Below are positions 9,708-20,845 of a stretch of 64,000 nt of DNA, in pieces. A model generated the notes under the pieces. The model saw only the letters and a program-made list of their open reading frames with translations, ran no database searches and was not told the DNA's origin. This DNA is from Muricea muricata. Taxonomy: Eukaryota; Cnidaria; Anthozoa; Malacalcyonacea; Plexauridae. A program made the translations under genes and the position numbers. Position 1 is the first letter of the stretch. Each line of letters starts with the position of its first letter. The stretch lies in NCBI GenBank assembly GCA_963855995.1, contig OY979716.1:89677042-89741041 (forward strand), written 5' to 3'.

Positions 9708-11577
9708 TTGGTAACTTCTACTTTTCGTGTAAAACGAAAGAGAAAAAGAGATCGTAAACAACGACGATTTGGGGTAAGACCAGGGCGAAGTGATGCTTGG
9801 TGGAACGTTACACTGCCTGAAAAATGGAGAGAAAATTTTAGAATGTCGAAGCAAACATCTACTTTGCTTTGCCAAGCATTGAGTCCTTTTATTTCACAAA
9901 AAAGAACGAGCATGAGAAAGCCAATTTCCGTTCAAAAGAAGGTCGCAGTTACGTTGTACTATTTGTCGGATGGTGGTAGAATGAGGAAAACTGCAACAAA
10001 TGCTTTCGGCTTAGCTGTGCCTAGCGTGTCAGTGTTTAAAAAAAAAGTAACGCAAGCCATATCAAAGCACCTGGCTAGTACTTACCTGTATATAAAACTT
10101 CCCATTTCAGAACAGGAAGTGCAACAAGCATCTGCAAACTTCATTTCACGTTTTGGCTTTCCCCAGTGCTTAGCTGCAGTAGATGGTACACACATTTCCA
10201 TACAAAAATCAAATTAAAACCCCTCGACATATATAAACCGGAAAGGGTATGATGGAAGGGTGTGCATGATGCACGTGTGCTTGGGAAGTCTGCAATAAAT
10301 ATGAAGTTCAGCAATGGTACTAGGAATACATGCATGCAGTAACCCCTCGCCACTAACTAAGAGCATGCAACTATATTTTCGGAATTACATGAAGTACCGA
10401 GATAGGTTGTTGTCATAGCAACACGGCAATTGTTAATCTTTCTGTGTATTTTTTTCAAAATGACAAAATATCAGTTTTTAATCCTTGTTTTATTGACAAT
10501 TTTTTTAAATGGCACAACATTAGTCATCAGTATGTTATTACGCCTAATGTAAGCTTAAATTTGGTATAAAATACAACCTATTAATTACATTAGTAATAAG
10601 AAGACAGTCTTGCATTTACAAAACATAAACTTACTCTGGAATTTAAACAGTGAATAGACTGGATGAGTACGGCTACGCCGGCCTTTATAAAGCATTAAAA
10701 CACAAGTATAAATACGCATTATCAACAAACTTGCCTTGTGTTTCACGCCATAGTCAATTCTTGGCGCTTCTCTGTATTTTCCCCGAATTAATCTCTCTTC
10801 AAGAGTCTTGTGGCAGTCGTTTTCGTCTTATTTCTCGCCTTTTTGGATGCCTTAGGTGTTTGCTACTCCTGATAGTCCGCCATATTCCTGAGATCAGAAA
10901 TGACCACCCTTCGTTGGTTGTGAAAGTTGCCAAATCTTTTTGCAAAAATACGAAATATTGTAGTGCAATATAGTCCGCCATATTTTTGAGATCAGTGATG
11001 ACCACCCATTCCCACTCACCGCCACCCTTGAACCACGCGCCCGCGATATTTGATGAACTTCAGACTTCGCTATGCTTTCCTTTTCCCTAGTGTAAATAGC
11101 CGTGCGGAATTAGTACCCTCGCACGGCGCTTCGCGCCGTTGGCTCGGGGATTATACCACCATGCAAGAAAGTTATTGTGCAGGGTGAGCAAGAAGTACCT
11201 ATTTCTCTACTAGGTGATCCAGCCTACTTTCTTTTACCATACATAATGAAGGAATTTGCTAAAGGTGGTAGCACTGCTGAGGAACAATTCTTTGGATATC
11301 AGCTTTCATCAGCACGAATGGTTTTTGAGTGTGCCTTTATGCGACTCAAAGCAAGGTTTGGTGTTCTATGGATCTCTGTATGGACAATATACTAACAACA
11401 ACTCATGCATGTTTCATTTTACACAACTTTTGTGAGATGCACAATGAAACAATTCCCTATGATCTAATTGAAGCAGTGCAGCTATATGACAGAGAGTTTC
11501 AACCTGCCATAGCTGAGGCACCTGTTCAGATGCATAAGAACGAACGAGGTGGAAAATCAATACAAGAATCTATATGA
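9708..11577 (+). pseudogene. Harbinger DDE transposase, dead
   Basis: From 9708 the frame gives a basic N-terminus, then WRENFRMSKQTSTLLCQALS and CLAAVDGTHISIQKSN, where the D of VDGTH is the first catalytic aspartate. It stops at 10215. After a local deletion, another frame continues with VHDARVLGKSAINMKFSNGT (about 10261-10320), carrying the second aspartate. An 0.8-kb insertion follows. From about 11165 the C-terminal part resumes: VPISLLGDPAYFLLPY, then FECAFMRLKARFGVL with the third catalytic residue (E), then a frameshift near 11385 and TTTHACFILHNFCEMHNE. The enzyme would cut and paste the element as a nuclease. All three acidic residues can still be found, but one stop, one deletion, one insertion and one frameshift make it nonfunctional. 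Confidence 0.85.
10340..11153. mobile_element. unclassified insertion in the Harbinger transposase
   Basis: About 0.8 kb of foreign sequence splits the transposase coding region. Its left edge reads TAACCCCTCGCC and its right edge, reverse-complemented, reads TAATCCCCGAGCC, an imperfect inverted repeat. Near the right edge is the perfect hairpin CGGCGCTTCGCGCCG (11124-11138). The interior contains two copies of a ~45-bp phrase beginning TAGTCCGCCATATT (near 10875 and 10970). No transposase is present, and target duplications are not clear. Confidence 0.5.
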
Positions 11578-11614
11578 AGCTATTTTTAGTAAATTTTTGC
11601 CTAAAAGTACCATA

Positions 11615-11885
11615 GGGGACCGATCAATAATAATGGGAGGGGGGTCGGTGGGTGATTAATACCAAATATAAAAAATTTTTTAGAGCCGCCCCCATCTTCA
11701 ACTAGAAAATTTAAGACCCCCTCTCTCAAACGTTCAATTTCTTACAAAGGGTATATTTTCAGTAAATCAGTTTCTATAAGTTTATACAAAGTTTATTAAA
11801 ACTCTTCTACTTCTGTAGTTGAAGCCGTCCCCTTTCTCTCACCCATCGACCCCCCCCCCCCCCCACATTAATAATGACCCGTCCC
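11615..11885. mobile_element. miniature TIR element (271 bp)
   Basis: Inverted termini GGGGACCGATCAATAATAATG (left) and GGGACGGGTCATTATTAATG (right, reverse-complemented) continue into a G-run and TCG(G/A)TGGGTGA. TA lies on each side (11613-11614 and 11886-11887), consistent with a TA target duplication as in Tc1/mariner-like MITEs. A C15-16 run lies next to the right terminus. It is nested inside the Harbinger between its two genes. Confidence 0.65.
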
Positions 11886-12055
11886 TAAATTAAAAAACTT
11901 TAAATGTTCATAGTTTAAAAAGCTTTTATTGTTCATAGTTTATCATATACAACTACAAATAACAGAATAGTTTCCTTAAAACAAAATGAAATGTTGTCTA
12001 AACTTTTGGATGTCTCGAGTTCGATAAACTATAATGTATATATATTAGGAAAATC

Positions 12056-13416
12056 TTAATCTGAACCTGTCTCTTGTACATCAGGCTGATGCACAATATA
12101 GCTAAAACAATTGGAAGGAAAATACTGACTTAAACCATAAGGCATTTCAGGATAGGTGGGCATTGAGGAAGGTAGGCGTACACTACTGTATGACATAGGT
12201 GGTTGCTGTTTGGATTGATACATTTTTGTCATTAAGTCCAAGCAACCTTGTTATTGCACTTCCAGCACTTTCCATAGTCTTCACCATCTTGCTTGTGTTG
12301 TTAAGGAATTGCTGGTCAACATTTTCTGATGTTTCCATCACCTTTCTGTTAAGTGCCAAATCTTCCTTGAAAAGGCTAAGATGTTGTTTTTCAATATTAA
12401 GCTTTGGGGTCATCTTTTTCTCTTGTTGGTCTTTCAAGCATGCTGCTATCTTTTGTCTTCTACCACATTCCTCTGGCTTTTTCGATGTGCTTGGTACTAT
12501 ATCATCATTGTCTTCATCCTTCTTGCCAAACAACCTCTCAATTTCATCACCACTATCTTCCAGCAAAGGTTGATGTGGTGGTGCAGTTTCAAAAGAATAT
12601 CTTGGATTTGAGATTGAATTGTCAATGCCATCCGGAACAATTAATTTAGGGAATGCTAAATTTAAAAAGCCCTGGTAAATTCATATAACCTTCATGACCT
12701 GCTAAAATTGGTAAAATCTTTTATATGATCAATATACTATTGAAAGAAAAGAGTATGATTGATTTTATCCTACGAAAAATATAAATTGATGCAAATCAAT
12801 GCTACATTTTGAGTAGACAAACAAGTTTTTTATAGTGTTCGTTAACTAAGCAACTTGAATTCAACCTAAAATTTCCAATCTGAAAACAAAATGAACTCTT
12901 ATATGTACAGTACCTTCGATGCTTGTTGTCGATGGAGCGCCAGCGCAAATATCGTGACATAAATCGTAGAATGTCATGACAACACGACCACCGCCATTAC
13001 GTTTTCCAATATCGACTGCTTTTTTGTAATTCTTTCGAATTGCCTTCATCTTGGCGGATATTCGCTCTTTTGTAATTAGCTTATTTGATCTTGGGTCCTT
13101 TTGGATATCTTTCGATAAACATTTTGCTGATCTTTTCATACTTTGATTTCGCGCCTTTTCAATCAATACCATTGTAAAGGCTTTCTGATGCGACGATTTT
13201 AACTGTTTCGAGAAGCAGTTCAAATTCCGATTCTGTCCATGTAAAATTTGGCTCTTTTTGTTTTGTTTTTGTCTGAGACATATTTGCATGCGTTCGAGTA
13301 GCAAAGCTAAGAGCGCATGTAACATTTAGCGGGAAACTGGCTCTGTTTCCATGACAATACAAAAAAGTGCTGAGCTGGCAACGAATAACGCTGTAAATGC
13401 GGCGTAGTGTAAACAC
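12056..13416 (-). pseudogene. Harbinger Myb/SANT-like protein, dead, with one intron
   Basis: Minus strand, convergent with the transposase. The first frame contains NFTWTESEFELLLETVKI then SLYNGID, ending at a TGA where family members have a tryptophan codon. The same frame goes on to KSKYEKISKMFIERYPKGPK. A shift then leads to ITKERISAKMKAIRKNYKKA and VMTFYDLCHDICAGAP, the conserved second half of the domain. A GT donor at 12913-12912 joins an AG acceptor at 12657-12656 in matching phase (258-bp intron), after which FPKLIVPDGIDNS leads to a glutamate/lysine-rich coiled region (12566-12183). A final frameshift near 12235 leads to the serine/proline/tyrosine-rich tail ending at 12056. The protein would bind the terminal repeats. 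It is broken by one nonsense codon and two frameshifts. Confidence 0.75.
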
Positions 13417-13490
13417 CTTTGTTTTTTTACTTCGGAGTGAAAATCAATCCGGTATAAAATGTAATCCGGTATAGTGTAAACGGAGCCTAA

Positions 13491-15340
13491 AATATTCTAT
13501 TTGTTCGAGCAAAATAAATTATTTTAGATCCATGGGAATTTATAATAGCGTCTACTTAAATTTTAATTGATTTGAACCTGCAGATTGTTAAGCAGGAATA
13601 CGAGTGGACGCTATTTTAAATGTCTATCGACCTAATCTAATCTTGAGACTAATTGAGACTAATATTTAGAAACGCGCTCCCTTGCGTCGAAGTTAATTTA
13701 GCGCCCGACTAAATTTTTAAAGCGAGTACATGATAACTAACCAGCTATAAATTATGATTTAGACAAAACTTCAAGCTAAAATACGTTTGCGTTTTAATAT
13801 AAATGCAATTAAATATATTTATCATAAACTCAAAGTAAAATTGCTATCGGCGAAGCAAATTTAGATTCCGTAGACATCGGGGAAAAGTGAAGCCACATCA
13901 GTTTTTGTGCTTTGACTTCCTTCGCAAAATTAAGAAAAAAACAAAAAAAAAACAATAAAAATAGTACATACAATATTCGCAAGCTTCGTAGGGAAATATT
14001 TTCCCTTATTTACAACAATTCGTCAACAAACTTTGCAATTCTATTAATTTTAGGACGCTCTTTTCAGCTGTCATGAAAGATTTTGCTCGTTTTGGTCGGA
14101 TCAAAATTAAGTCTATCATGGGATTCCGAATTGCCTATTAACCAGTTTAACTTTCCATTTATTAAGATCCATATCAACGTGATTATGAAGCCGAAGTAGA
14201 TCCTCGAGGAAAGTGCAAAAATGATGTGATGCCAAAGCATTGTGTGGCTGTGGTCTTGAGAGTGGGATATATATATGTGTATCTGTATTGCATCAAATTT
14301 TGTGATCCTAAAATATCTGGTTTGACCTTTGACAAATTAATCCACAAGAGAAATAGTGGAATAAATATTGGTAAACAGTATTTTGTTTTTAATTTAAGCT
14401 ACATATTTTCAAAGCATGCTGGCGAAGGGGGACAATACCCAGAGTGCTAAAAAGGACCCGGCGGAAAAATTGAAAAGATTTTATAAAAAAATCTTTCACT
14501 AGCTAAATTTCCTCGGTCCAATTTGAGGAACCCAATATTGTTAATATATAGACACTGGCTTCGCTGTCATTAATCATATTTATATAGCTTTTTACATCTT
14601 TCGCATTTCGCAGATACATGTACGCATAGCGTGCTCATTTTGTTTTCATGGTTACAGCATAAACTAAAACAAAAACTGCGAATGAAAAAAATCGCATCTT
14701 AGTTAAATTTATAACAAAATAAACGAAGACAGGAGTTTACAACACATTATAAACGTTTGAAACAATAAATTATTATAGTTTTCAGAGGAATGTTTTCCAA
14801 AAGAACTTTCCCACAAGGAATGTTTTCCCAAAGAACTTTCCCGTATTCTTTCACTATTACATGTTAAAAATTGTGTTTACTATATAGATCAGTACAGTAG
14901 AATATGGGCTTCATCTATGTGTAAAGTCTAAGTGGAAACACAGCGGGAAATAACGGAAACACTTCAAACACGCTCTCAAAACGAATTTGTTGTTTTGAAA
15001 CATTTTTCATGAGAATCTTTGCACGTTAAACCTGCTAGCGGTTTAGATGATATAGCTTTAAAATGCGTGTTTTATTGACATATTCTACTAGAAATTTAGG
15101 CTTGTTGATTTCCACAAAATATTAGGATGTCCAGAGATTTGTTTTGCATATCTAATCTATGTCCATCGTTAGGCTAGGGTATACTAGCAAACATTATTTA
15201 GAAACCCAGTTAACTGAATTTTCAAACCCCTTTAACTTGTTAAGAAAGGTTGAAACTCGTTTGAATGTTTGCACATGCTGGGGAACGTTTTTCAGCATTG
15301 TCACAAGAATGATTGTATTAATCATACTCAACACTAGTAT
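13491..15340. other. AT-rich intergenic DNA
   Basis: No supported gene. The only clear structure is the 26-bp direct duplication at 14787-14842. Small open frames such as 14226-14450 have no recognisable content. Confidence 0.45.
14787..14842. repeat. two tandem copies of a 26-bp sequence
   Basis: GGAATGTTTTCC followed by (A/C)AAAGAACTTTCCC occurs at 14787-14812 and again at 14817-14842 with one substitution, separated by ACAA. This looks like a recent local slippage or repair duplication. Confidence 0.75.
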
Positions 15341-15643
15341 TGATGCCACGATAAACGTTTCGTTGCCACGAATAAAATCAAACAATGACGACGAAAGATT
15401 AAAGGTTATATTTAATAAACATATAACATTTGTAATAAACATTACAAACAAGATTACTAGACAAAAGACACTTGAATTCTCATCCTTTTCGCTTGTCTAT
15501 ATAAGTCTACGAAAAAACCCTTGTCCAAACGATAAAAAATACAATAACAACAACAACCAGAATTTTCCCAAAAAACCCGTAAAACCGGTTTTCTATCGCG
15601 ATCACTCGCAAGGTGCACGTGTAAAACTCGCGTGTCCTAAACA
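15341..15643 (-). repeat. 3' LTR of the BEL/Pao element
   Basis: On the minus strand it starts TGTTTAGGACACGCG directly after a purine run (15644-15655) and ends GGCATCA. It matches the 20214-20462 copy along about 250 bp, with several small indels and substitutions. The TG..CA ends and the preceding polypurine tract fix the boundary. Confidence 0.8.
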
Positions 15644-15655
15644 TACCCCCTCCCC
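15644..15655 (-). other. polypurine tract of the BEL/Pao element
   Basis: GGGGAGGGGGTA on the minus strand sits immediately before the 3' LTR, where plus-strand DNA synthesis would be primed. Confidence 0.7.
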
Positions 15656-15707
15656 ACAATGCTAAAGCAGTGAGCACAAAACAACTTACTGTTCTATAAA
15701 TGTTTTC

Positions 15708-18700
15708 TTAAAGTACGAATAACTCGAGTGGAACAAGTTTCTGGATCGGTCTTACCAACGTTTTGCCACCACACTGAACTTTTGGAACCCGTGCATGGCC
15801 ATCTCGTCCTGGGTACATTTCAAGAATTCTTCCCAAGGGCCATCTGCCTCGACGTATATCTTGATCCAGGACCAATACAACATCCCCGCTCTGTAAAGAC
15901 TTTACTGTCTGATTCCACTTCGGCCTTGCTCTTAACGACGGTAGGTACTCTTTCATCCACCTGTTCCATACGTGCGAAATCAACTCTTACACTTTTCTCC
16001 ATCGCGTGCAAGGGCTGAACGGCGTAGTATCAACATTCTCTAGTGCGACGTTTTCTCCAGCTTGGCCATGAGGGAAGTGGTTCGGCGTGAATGGATTGGG
16101 TCGGCGGATTGATACTTCAAAGGCCTTGAGTTGGGGAGACCTTCAACTCCCGTTCACGCAGTGATCAACTCCTCGTCAGTCACATCACTATTCCCCAACA
16201 CGGCATACACGGCTTTTTTCGCAGCTTTTACCACTGTTTCAAACACCCCCCCCCCCAAAAAAAAATGAGGTGCTGCAGGAGAATTGAACTTCCACTTTAT
16301 GTTACCCTGTCCACCGTCTCTTTTTATTTTGTCCTGATCTAATTTATTAACGAGGTCTTTCAGCTCATTCACAGCCGCCACGAAATTGGTGCCATTATCA
16401 CTGGTCATCTCCTTCGGAACTCCTCGTCTGCTGGTGAATCTTGCGAATGCATTCAAAAAACCATCTGTATCCAAACGCCAAGCAACTTCGATTTGGAACG
16501 CCCGCGCAGAAAAACAAGTAAACACACATAGCCAACGTTTTTGCCTAGCTTTACCCCGTCCTTGGATTGTGGTGATAGATCCAGCATAATCTACTCCGGT
16601 TTGGTCGAAAGCACGATATGTGAAGCGAAGACAGTTTGGCGGTAGAGGGGCCATAACTTGTGTTGCGCTCTTGTTTTTTAGTTTTTTACATTCATTACAC
16701 TGATTCTCGCAATCCTTAATCTCATCTCTTGCGGCCGGAATCCAGTACCTTATCCAGTACAGTTGACTAATCTATGTATCAGAACAAAGTTGATACCGGC
16801 TGAATGATTTGCTAGTTCATGGAAACATCTAACAATCAACCTGGTTACCCAATGTCCTTTTGGCAAGACGATGGGAAATCTGGTGTCATACGGTAGGTAT
16901 TCTTCGAATCGCAGTTGACTATCAGAACGAATCATACCTTGATCATCTAAGCGCAGATTCAATTTTACAAGCACGCTTTTCTGTGCGGCCTGTTTCTTTG
17001 CGGCTAACGCTTTGTATTCTTCTTGAAAACTTTCTCTTTGTGCTAAGCGTATAATATCTTTTGCGGCATCTCGTCTTTCCTTGGGTAGTAGCTCTCGACC
17101 AACTCTTTTTTCGGCCTTTCGCACGTTGTCTACAACTCTCTGCACTCTTGCATATACTCCGACCAAATGGACACAACTGGAATATCGTCTAGGATCAAGT
17201 CTCCAGTCAGCGGTTTCAGTACTTCTGATCTCTTTTCTCTCAAAAACAGGCCGTTGGTGATGGCAGGCGAACTCTACAACATTTTTGTCACGATCGTTCC
17301 GTCTGTTGGCAGTTTTCTTGTCAGGTAGATCGTTAGGGCAGTTGTCCAATTTCATCTTTGGCATCTGTCCCGATGATTCAGAAGCCACTCTGTCCCATGT
17401 CACCATAATGCACAGTCGGATAACTCTTCAGGCGTTTAACCTAAGATCAGCCGTTCTACCAAAGATCAGCCGGATTTTGGTCCGTCGAAACATGCTGCCA
17501 TTGTGCTGGTTCGCTGTTCATTTGGATTTCTCCGATACGGTTAGCGACGAAGGCTCGAAACTCACGTCCGTGACCACGTATCCACCACAGCACGTCGTTG
17601 CTCTCGGAGTAAAACATTACAGTGGCCATCGATACTTCGAGAGTACTTCACGATACGCTGTGTTAACCGTAGTCCCAGTACTGCTGCCATCAGTTCCAGG
17701 CTTGGCAGGGAAATGGGTTTCAAAGGCGCCACTTTTGTCTTTGATGAGATCAGTCTGCAGCTGGCAGTGGTATCATCGTATTCACAATGCATGTAAAAAG
17801 CGGCTCCATAAGCTTTCAACGATGCGTCTACGAACGTGATCACAGTCTTTTTCAAAATTTCCTTGCCCAGCTCTCGCAAGCATCTTGGTACTCGTACGTT
17901 AACCAAACTTTCCATGTGTCAAAACCACTCACTAATCTTTTCAGCTACAACGTCTGCAATGATGTCGTCCCAATGGTAGCCTCGAGACCATAACTCCTGC
18001 AACAGCATCTTAGCCACAATCACAAAAGGACTGACAAGTCCAAGGGGATCAAATAGCATAGCAATCCGTTTAAGTACATTCCGTTTGGTATCGTTGATGA
18101 ACATTTTGGAGAAGATATAGCCAGTGTGTCGTCTTTGCTATCCCACGCAAGGCCCAATGCTTTCACGACACCATCTTGGCTGTCCGTAAACTTGAGCTCG
18201 GCTGCCCGGTCATTTTCAGGTGTTGCTGCGACAACTTCAGGGGAATTTGAAATTCATTTCCTGGCTTTCATCCCTGCTAATTTCTAAAGCGCATCTAGTT
18301 GTTGGTACCACTCGATGCCTTCTACATCTGTTTCCACGCTATCTACAGAATCGTCCAAATATGTGGACTTCAGCACCGTCTCGGCTGTTTTCAGAAATTC
18401 CTCCAGATGTCTCCTAGCGTTTTCTTGAGCTACAATTTGCGACTCCATAGGTGCAGCGTTCTTGCCAAACACCACGCGATTAAACTCGTATACTTCTGGC
18501 TCGCGAGCTTCGTCAAGATCTCTCCAAAGAATTCGGAACATGGAATGATCACCTTCTGCAATTTCAACCTGAAGATACATTTCCTTTATATCACACGCGA
18601 CGGCAACCGGGCGGCAGCGGATTAGGACGTCAATGAGTTCCCTTTGCAGTTTAAGACCTGCATTGATGACATTTAGAGAGATGCCGTCAAACTTGTCTGA

Positions 18701-19236
18701 ACAATCAAACACGATTCTAACTTTTGTTGTGGTTTTGTCCATTCTAACTACAGGAAAATGAGGGAGATACCACACTTCTGCTGCAGGAGGCTCGTCGGCA
18801 CTAACATGGCGGAGATAACCCTTTTCTATGTTGCTTTGATGGTTTCCGGTACTCTGTTTCAATGAAGTGATTTTTGCTTGAGTTTTCGTCCCGTGCTAAG
18901 AAAGCGAGAAACAGCAGCTTCACGATTATCTGGTAGTGCTGGTCGATCTTCTTTCCAGGGTACCCCTATCTTATATCTGCAAGCAGTACTGTCATAACTG
19001 ATGGATCCTTCCACTTTCTTCATTGCAAGCTGCTCTTCTTCCGTGCAGACTCGAATGTCATTCCTTTCGGACCTATACGTTTCGATTTCCCAGAAACGTT
19101 TAATGCTTTCATTAATATCGCAACATGCGGTGCTGGAACTGTCTCTGCTGAACATTGTTCGGACAACGTGTGACCTGGAAGCTGATGCATTAACGCGGTC
19201 TGGTGAACCAATGCAGGTCCACCCAAGTAGGTCCAA
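15708..19236 (-). pseudogene. BEL/Pao pol region (RT, RNase H, integrase, DUF5641), dead
   Basis: Minus-strand pieces in order. 19236-18859 is the region after protease, starting with a GWTCIG-type motif. 18862-18284 is Pao-type reverse transcriptase (VRIVFDCSDKFDGISLN, VACDIKEMYLQVEI, catalytic YLDD at 18350-18361). 18104-17562 is the A17/RNase H-like part (LFDPLGLVSPFVIVAKML, FVDASLKAYGAAFY). 17406-16750 contains the integrase zinc-finger region. 16740-16154 is the integrase core, with its three acidic residues at GVDYAG, TSDNGTNF and GGVFETVV. 15983-15708 is DUF5641 (RRGRWPLGRILEMYPGRDGH). Frames change at least five times, and homopolymers near 16246-16265 add noise. The enzymes would copy element RNA into DNA and integrate it; none can now be made whole. 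Confidence 0.85.
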
Positions 19237-19279
19237 ACGAGCAACAGGCCCTCCTGCTTCCCCACGGATGTCGACTAGC

Positions 19280-20117
19280 GAAAAATGGGCATGGCCTCTA
19301 GTTGGTCCATATAAGCATGTAATTGTCGTCGTTTCCTTCCAAATTTAGTATGCAAGATTGCTTTTGCTTCATCATATTCCCCCAGGCCTCGAATTGCTTC
19401 CAGTGCAAAGCCTGTCAAACATTGACGTAATCGTGCCATTTTTATATTGACAGGTTAGTTACTTTGGTCAACTAGGCTGCAAAACCGGGCCCAGAAATCT
19501 TCGAACCTCGTTTTAATGCCTTCAAATGTGGGAACTTTCAAAGGTTTTAACCAACTATTGGAAGGCCCTATGGCTGCCACACTGATTTCTTCACCAACTG
19601 AATGCTGGATAACTGGGGTGTGTTAACGAACTGGGTTCTCTTGAGTGAGAACCTGTAATATACTGTCGACTGGTTCACTAGCCTGCATAGTATCCTTAAT
19701 AAAACATCCAGCTTTCTCAATAGCTTGCAACACTTCAGATTCTACACCATCTGCTTCTATTGAAAAGGCCTGTTGTTTTTCATGCTCCCCTATTTTAGCA
19801 TACATACCGCAAAGTTCGTCCATTATGTCCATGTTTTTTCAAATAAATCCCATAAGTTCTCCACTTGTTTTTCAACAAGTTGAATGTCATATACCATCTT
19901 TTTTAACATATAGCTTCTCGATACTGTGCCTTAACTTCGTAACTGCTGCTTTTCTTACTCTTTTGTTTTTCTTTAATTCGACAATCCTCTCCTGAGCAAT
20001 TAAGTTCGATTGGTCTTGAGTGCTGTGGAGACTTTGCCCGGATGAGGTCTTGCTTCCCGCTTGGTTTTCTTGCTTGGTATCACTCATGAGTTGAAAATCG
20101 CTAGTCCTGTCTATCAA
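19280..20117 (-). pseudogene. BEL/Pao gag-like region, dead
   Basis: The frame 20117-19887 starts MIDRTSDFQLMSD and carries a basic helical stretch (RVRKAAVTKLRHSIEKL). A second frame (19832-19623) continues with a coiled, acidic segment. The stretch 19620-19280 reads SWLKPLKVPTFEGI and RFEDFWARFCSLVD, then MARLRQCLTGFALEAIRGLG, typical of the DUF1759 gag domain. Stops and frameshifts interrupt all of it. The zinc knuckle and protease that should follow are absent. Confidence 0.7.
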
Positions 20118-20192
20118 AGCCTTGAACGATCATCCAGATATTCCTCGGTTATAACAAATTGTCAATAAATCCTTGAACAAACCCAATTATGT

Positions 20193-20208
20193 CCTGGCAG
20201 GATCGCCA
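20193..20208 (-). other. primer binding site candidate
   Basis: TGGCGATCCTGCCAGG on the minus strand starts five bases after the LTR end at 20214. It begins with TGG, as expected for pairing to a tRNA CCA end. The tRNA identity was not determined. Confidence 0.5.
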
Positions 20209-20213
20209 AATAA

Positions 20214-20462
20214 TGTTGCCACGATAAACGTTTCGTTGCCATGAATAAAATCAAACAATGACGACGAAAGATTTAAAGGTTATATTTAAAACATATGAAT
20301 AAACATTACAAACAAGATTACAAAACAAAATACACTTGAATTCTCATCCTTTTCGCTTGTCTATAAGTCCATGAAAAAACCCTTGTCCAAACGATAAAAA
20401 ATACAACAACAACCGGAGTTTTCCCAAAAAACCTGTAAAACAAGTTTTCCATCGCGATCACA
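20214..20462 (-). repeat. 5' LTR of the BEL/Pao element, truncated
   Basis: It matches the 3' LTR from the ATCGCGAT segment to the terminal GGCAACA. The first ~40 bp seen in the 3' copy are missing; unrelated sequence begins after 20462. The promoter end was therefore lost after insertion. Confidence 0.75.
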
Positions 20463-20608
20463 CATTTGACTACATTAGTTAGATAGGTGGAGCTTGATTC
20501 AGCAATCATTAAAGTATCCTTCTTATTCACGTGGAAACTTCTTGCATTAGGTCAAGTTATATTAAAAGTCTTATGGTCAAGAAATCTCCAGTTGTTTTGA
20601 CAGAAAAT

Positions 20609-20614
20609 TTTATT
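20609..20614 (-). terminator. polyadenylation signal candidate for the NLR-like gene
   Basis: AATAAA on the minus strand lies about 230 bp after the stop codon at 20846. Another AATAAA occurs near 20773. Either would suit the 3' end of the minus-strand gene. Confidence 0.35.
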
Positions 20615-20845
20615 ATTTACATTAGAAGTGAAACATAACCTCACTGGAACTGGATATTCCGATATTATTCTGGCGAGTCAGTGGCTCTGCTGTTCATTTC
20701 TTATATTGTGCCCTTGTAATCATTATTAAGTTTTAACTATCCATTATCCCATCTGTTAATGTCTTGATTACTTTATTAATTAATCTTTCGCTCCCTCGAC
20801 GTACATGTAGTGCACATTTCATGTTATTGTGCGGTGGCCTTGCGC

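Larger units (their letters stand above)
9352..13487. mobile_element. PIF/Harbinger DNA transposon, nearly full length
   Basis: The termini are inverted repeats: left TGCCCCGTTTACACTATAC and right (reverse-complemented) GGCTCCGTTTACACTATACC. Both are flanked by TAA (9349-9351 and 13488-13490), the 3-bp TWA duplication typical of PIF/Harbinger. Subterminal AATCCGGTA motifs recur at both ends (near 9432, 9491, 13447 and 13463), as expected of protein-binding sites. Inside are a plus-strand DDE transposase and a convergent minus-strand Myb/SANT protein, the standard two-gene Harbinger layout. Both genes are broken, and two smaller insertions (10340-11153 and 11615-11885) lie inside, so the copy is old and immobile. 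Confidence 0.88.
15341..20462 (-). mobile_element. BEL/Pao LTR retrotransposon, decayed
   Basis: Direct repeats at 15341-15643 and 20214-20462 are the LTRs. Between them, minus-strand frames encode gag (DUF1759-like), reverse transcriptase of Pao type, RNase H/A17-like, integrase and DUF5641 in the normal BEL/Pao order. The downstream (3') LTR is complete (TG..CA, 303 bp). The upstream (5') copy breaks off at about 20462 and lacks the first ~40 bp of the LTR, so the flanking target duplication cannot be read. The aspartic protease region between gag and RT is largely missing, and there is no envelope-type gene. Many frameshifts and stops indicate a long-dead copy. ICTV groups these elements as Belpaoviridae; only the relic is described here. 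Confidence 0.88.

Noticed and set aside
12199..12649. Plus-strand hydrophobic frames that look like membrane proteins
   Set aside because: They are the complement of the Lys/Glu-rich coiled region of the Harbinger SANT protein.
15159..15665. 168-codon plus-strand frame across the left LTR
   Set aside because: It spans the boundary between flanking DNA and the LTR; no known protein.
17285..17839. 184-codon plus-strand frame
   Set aside because: Antisense shadow of the BEL/Pao pol region, whose minus-strand translation carries clear motifs.
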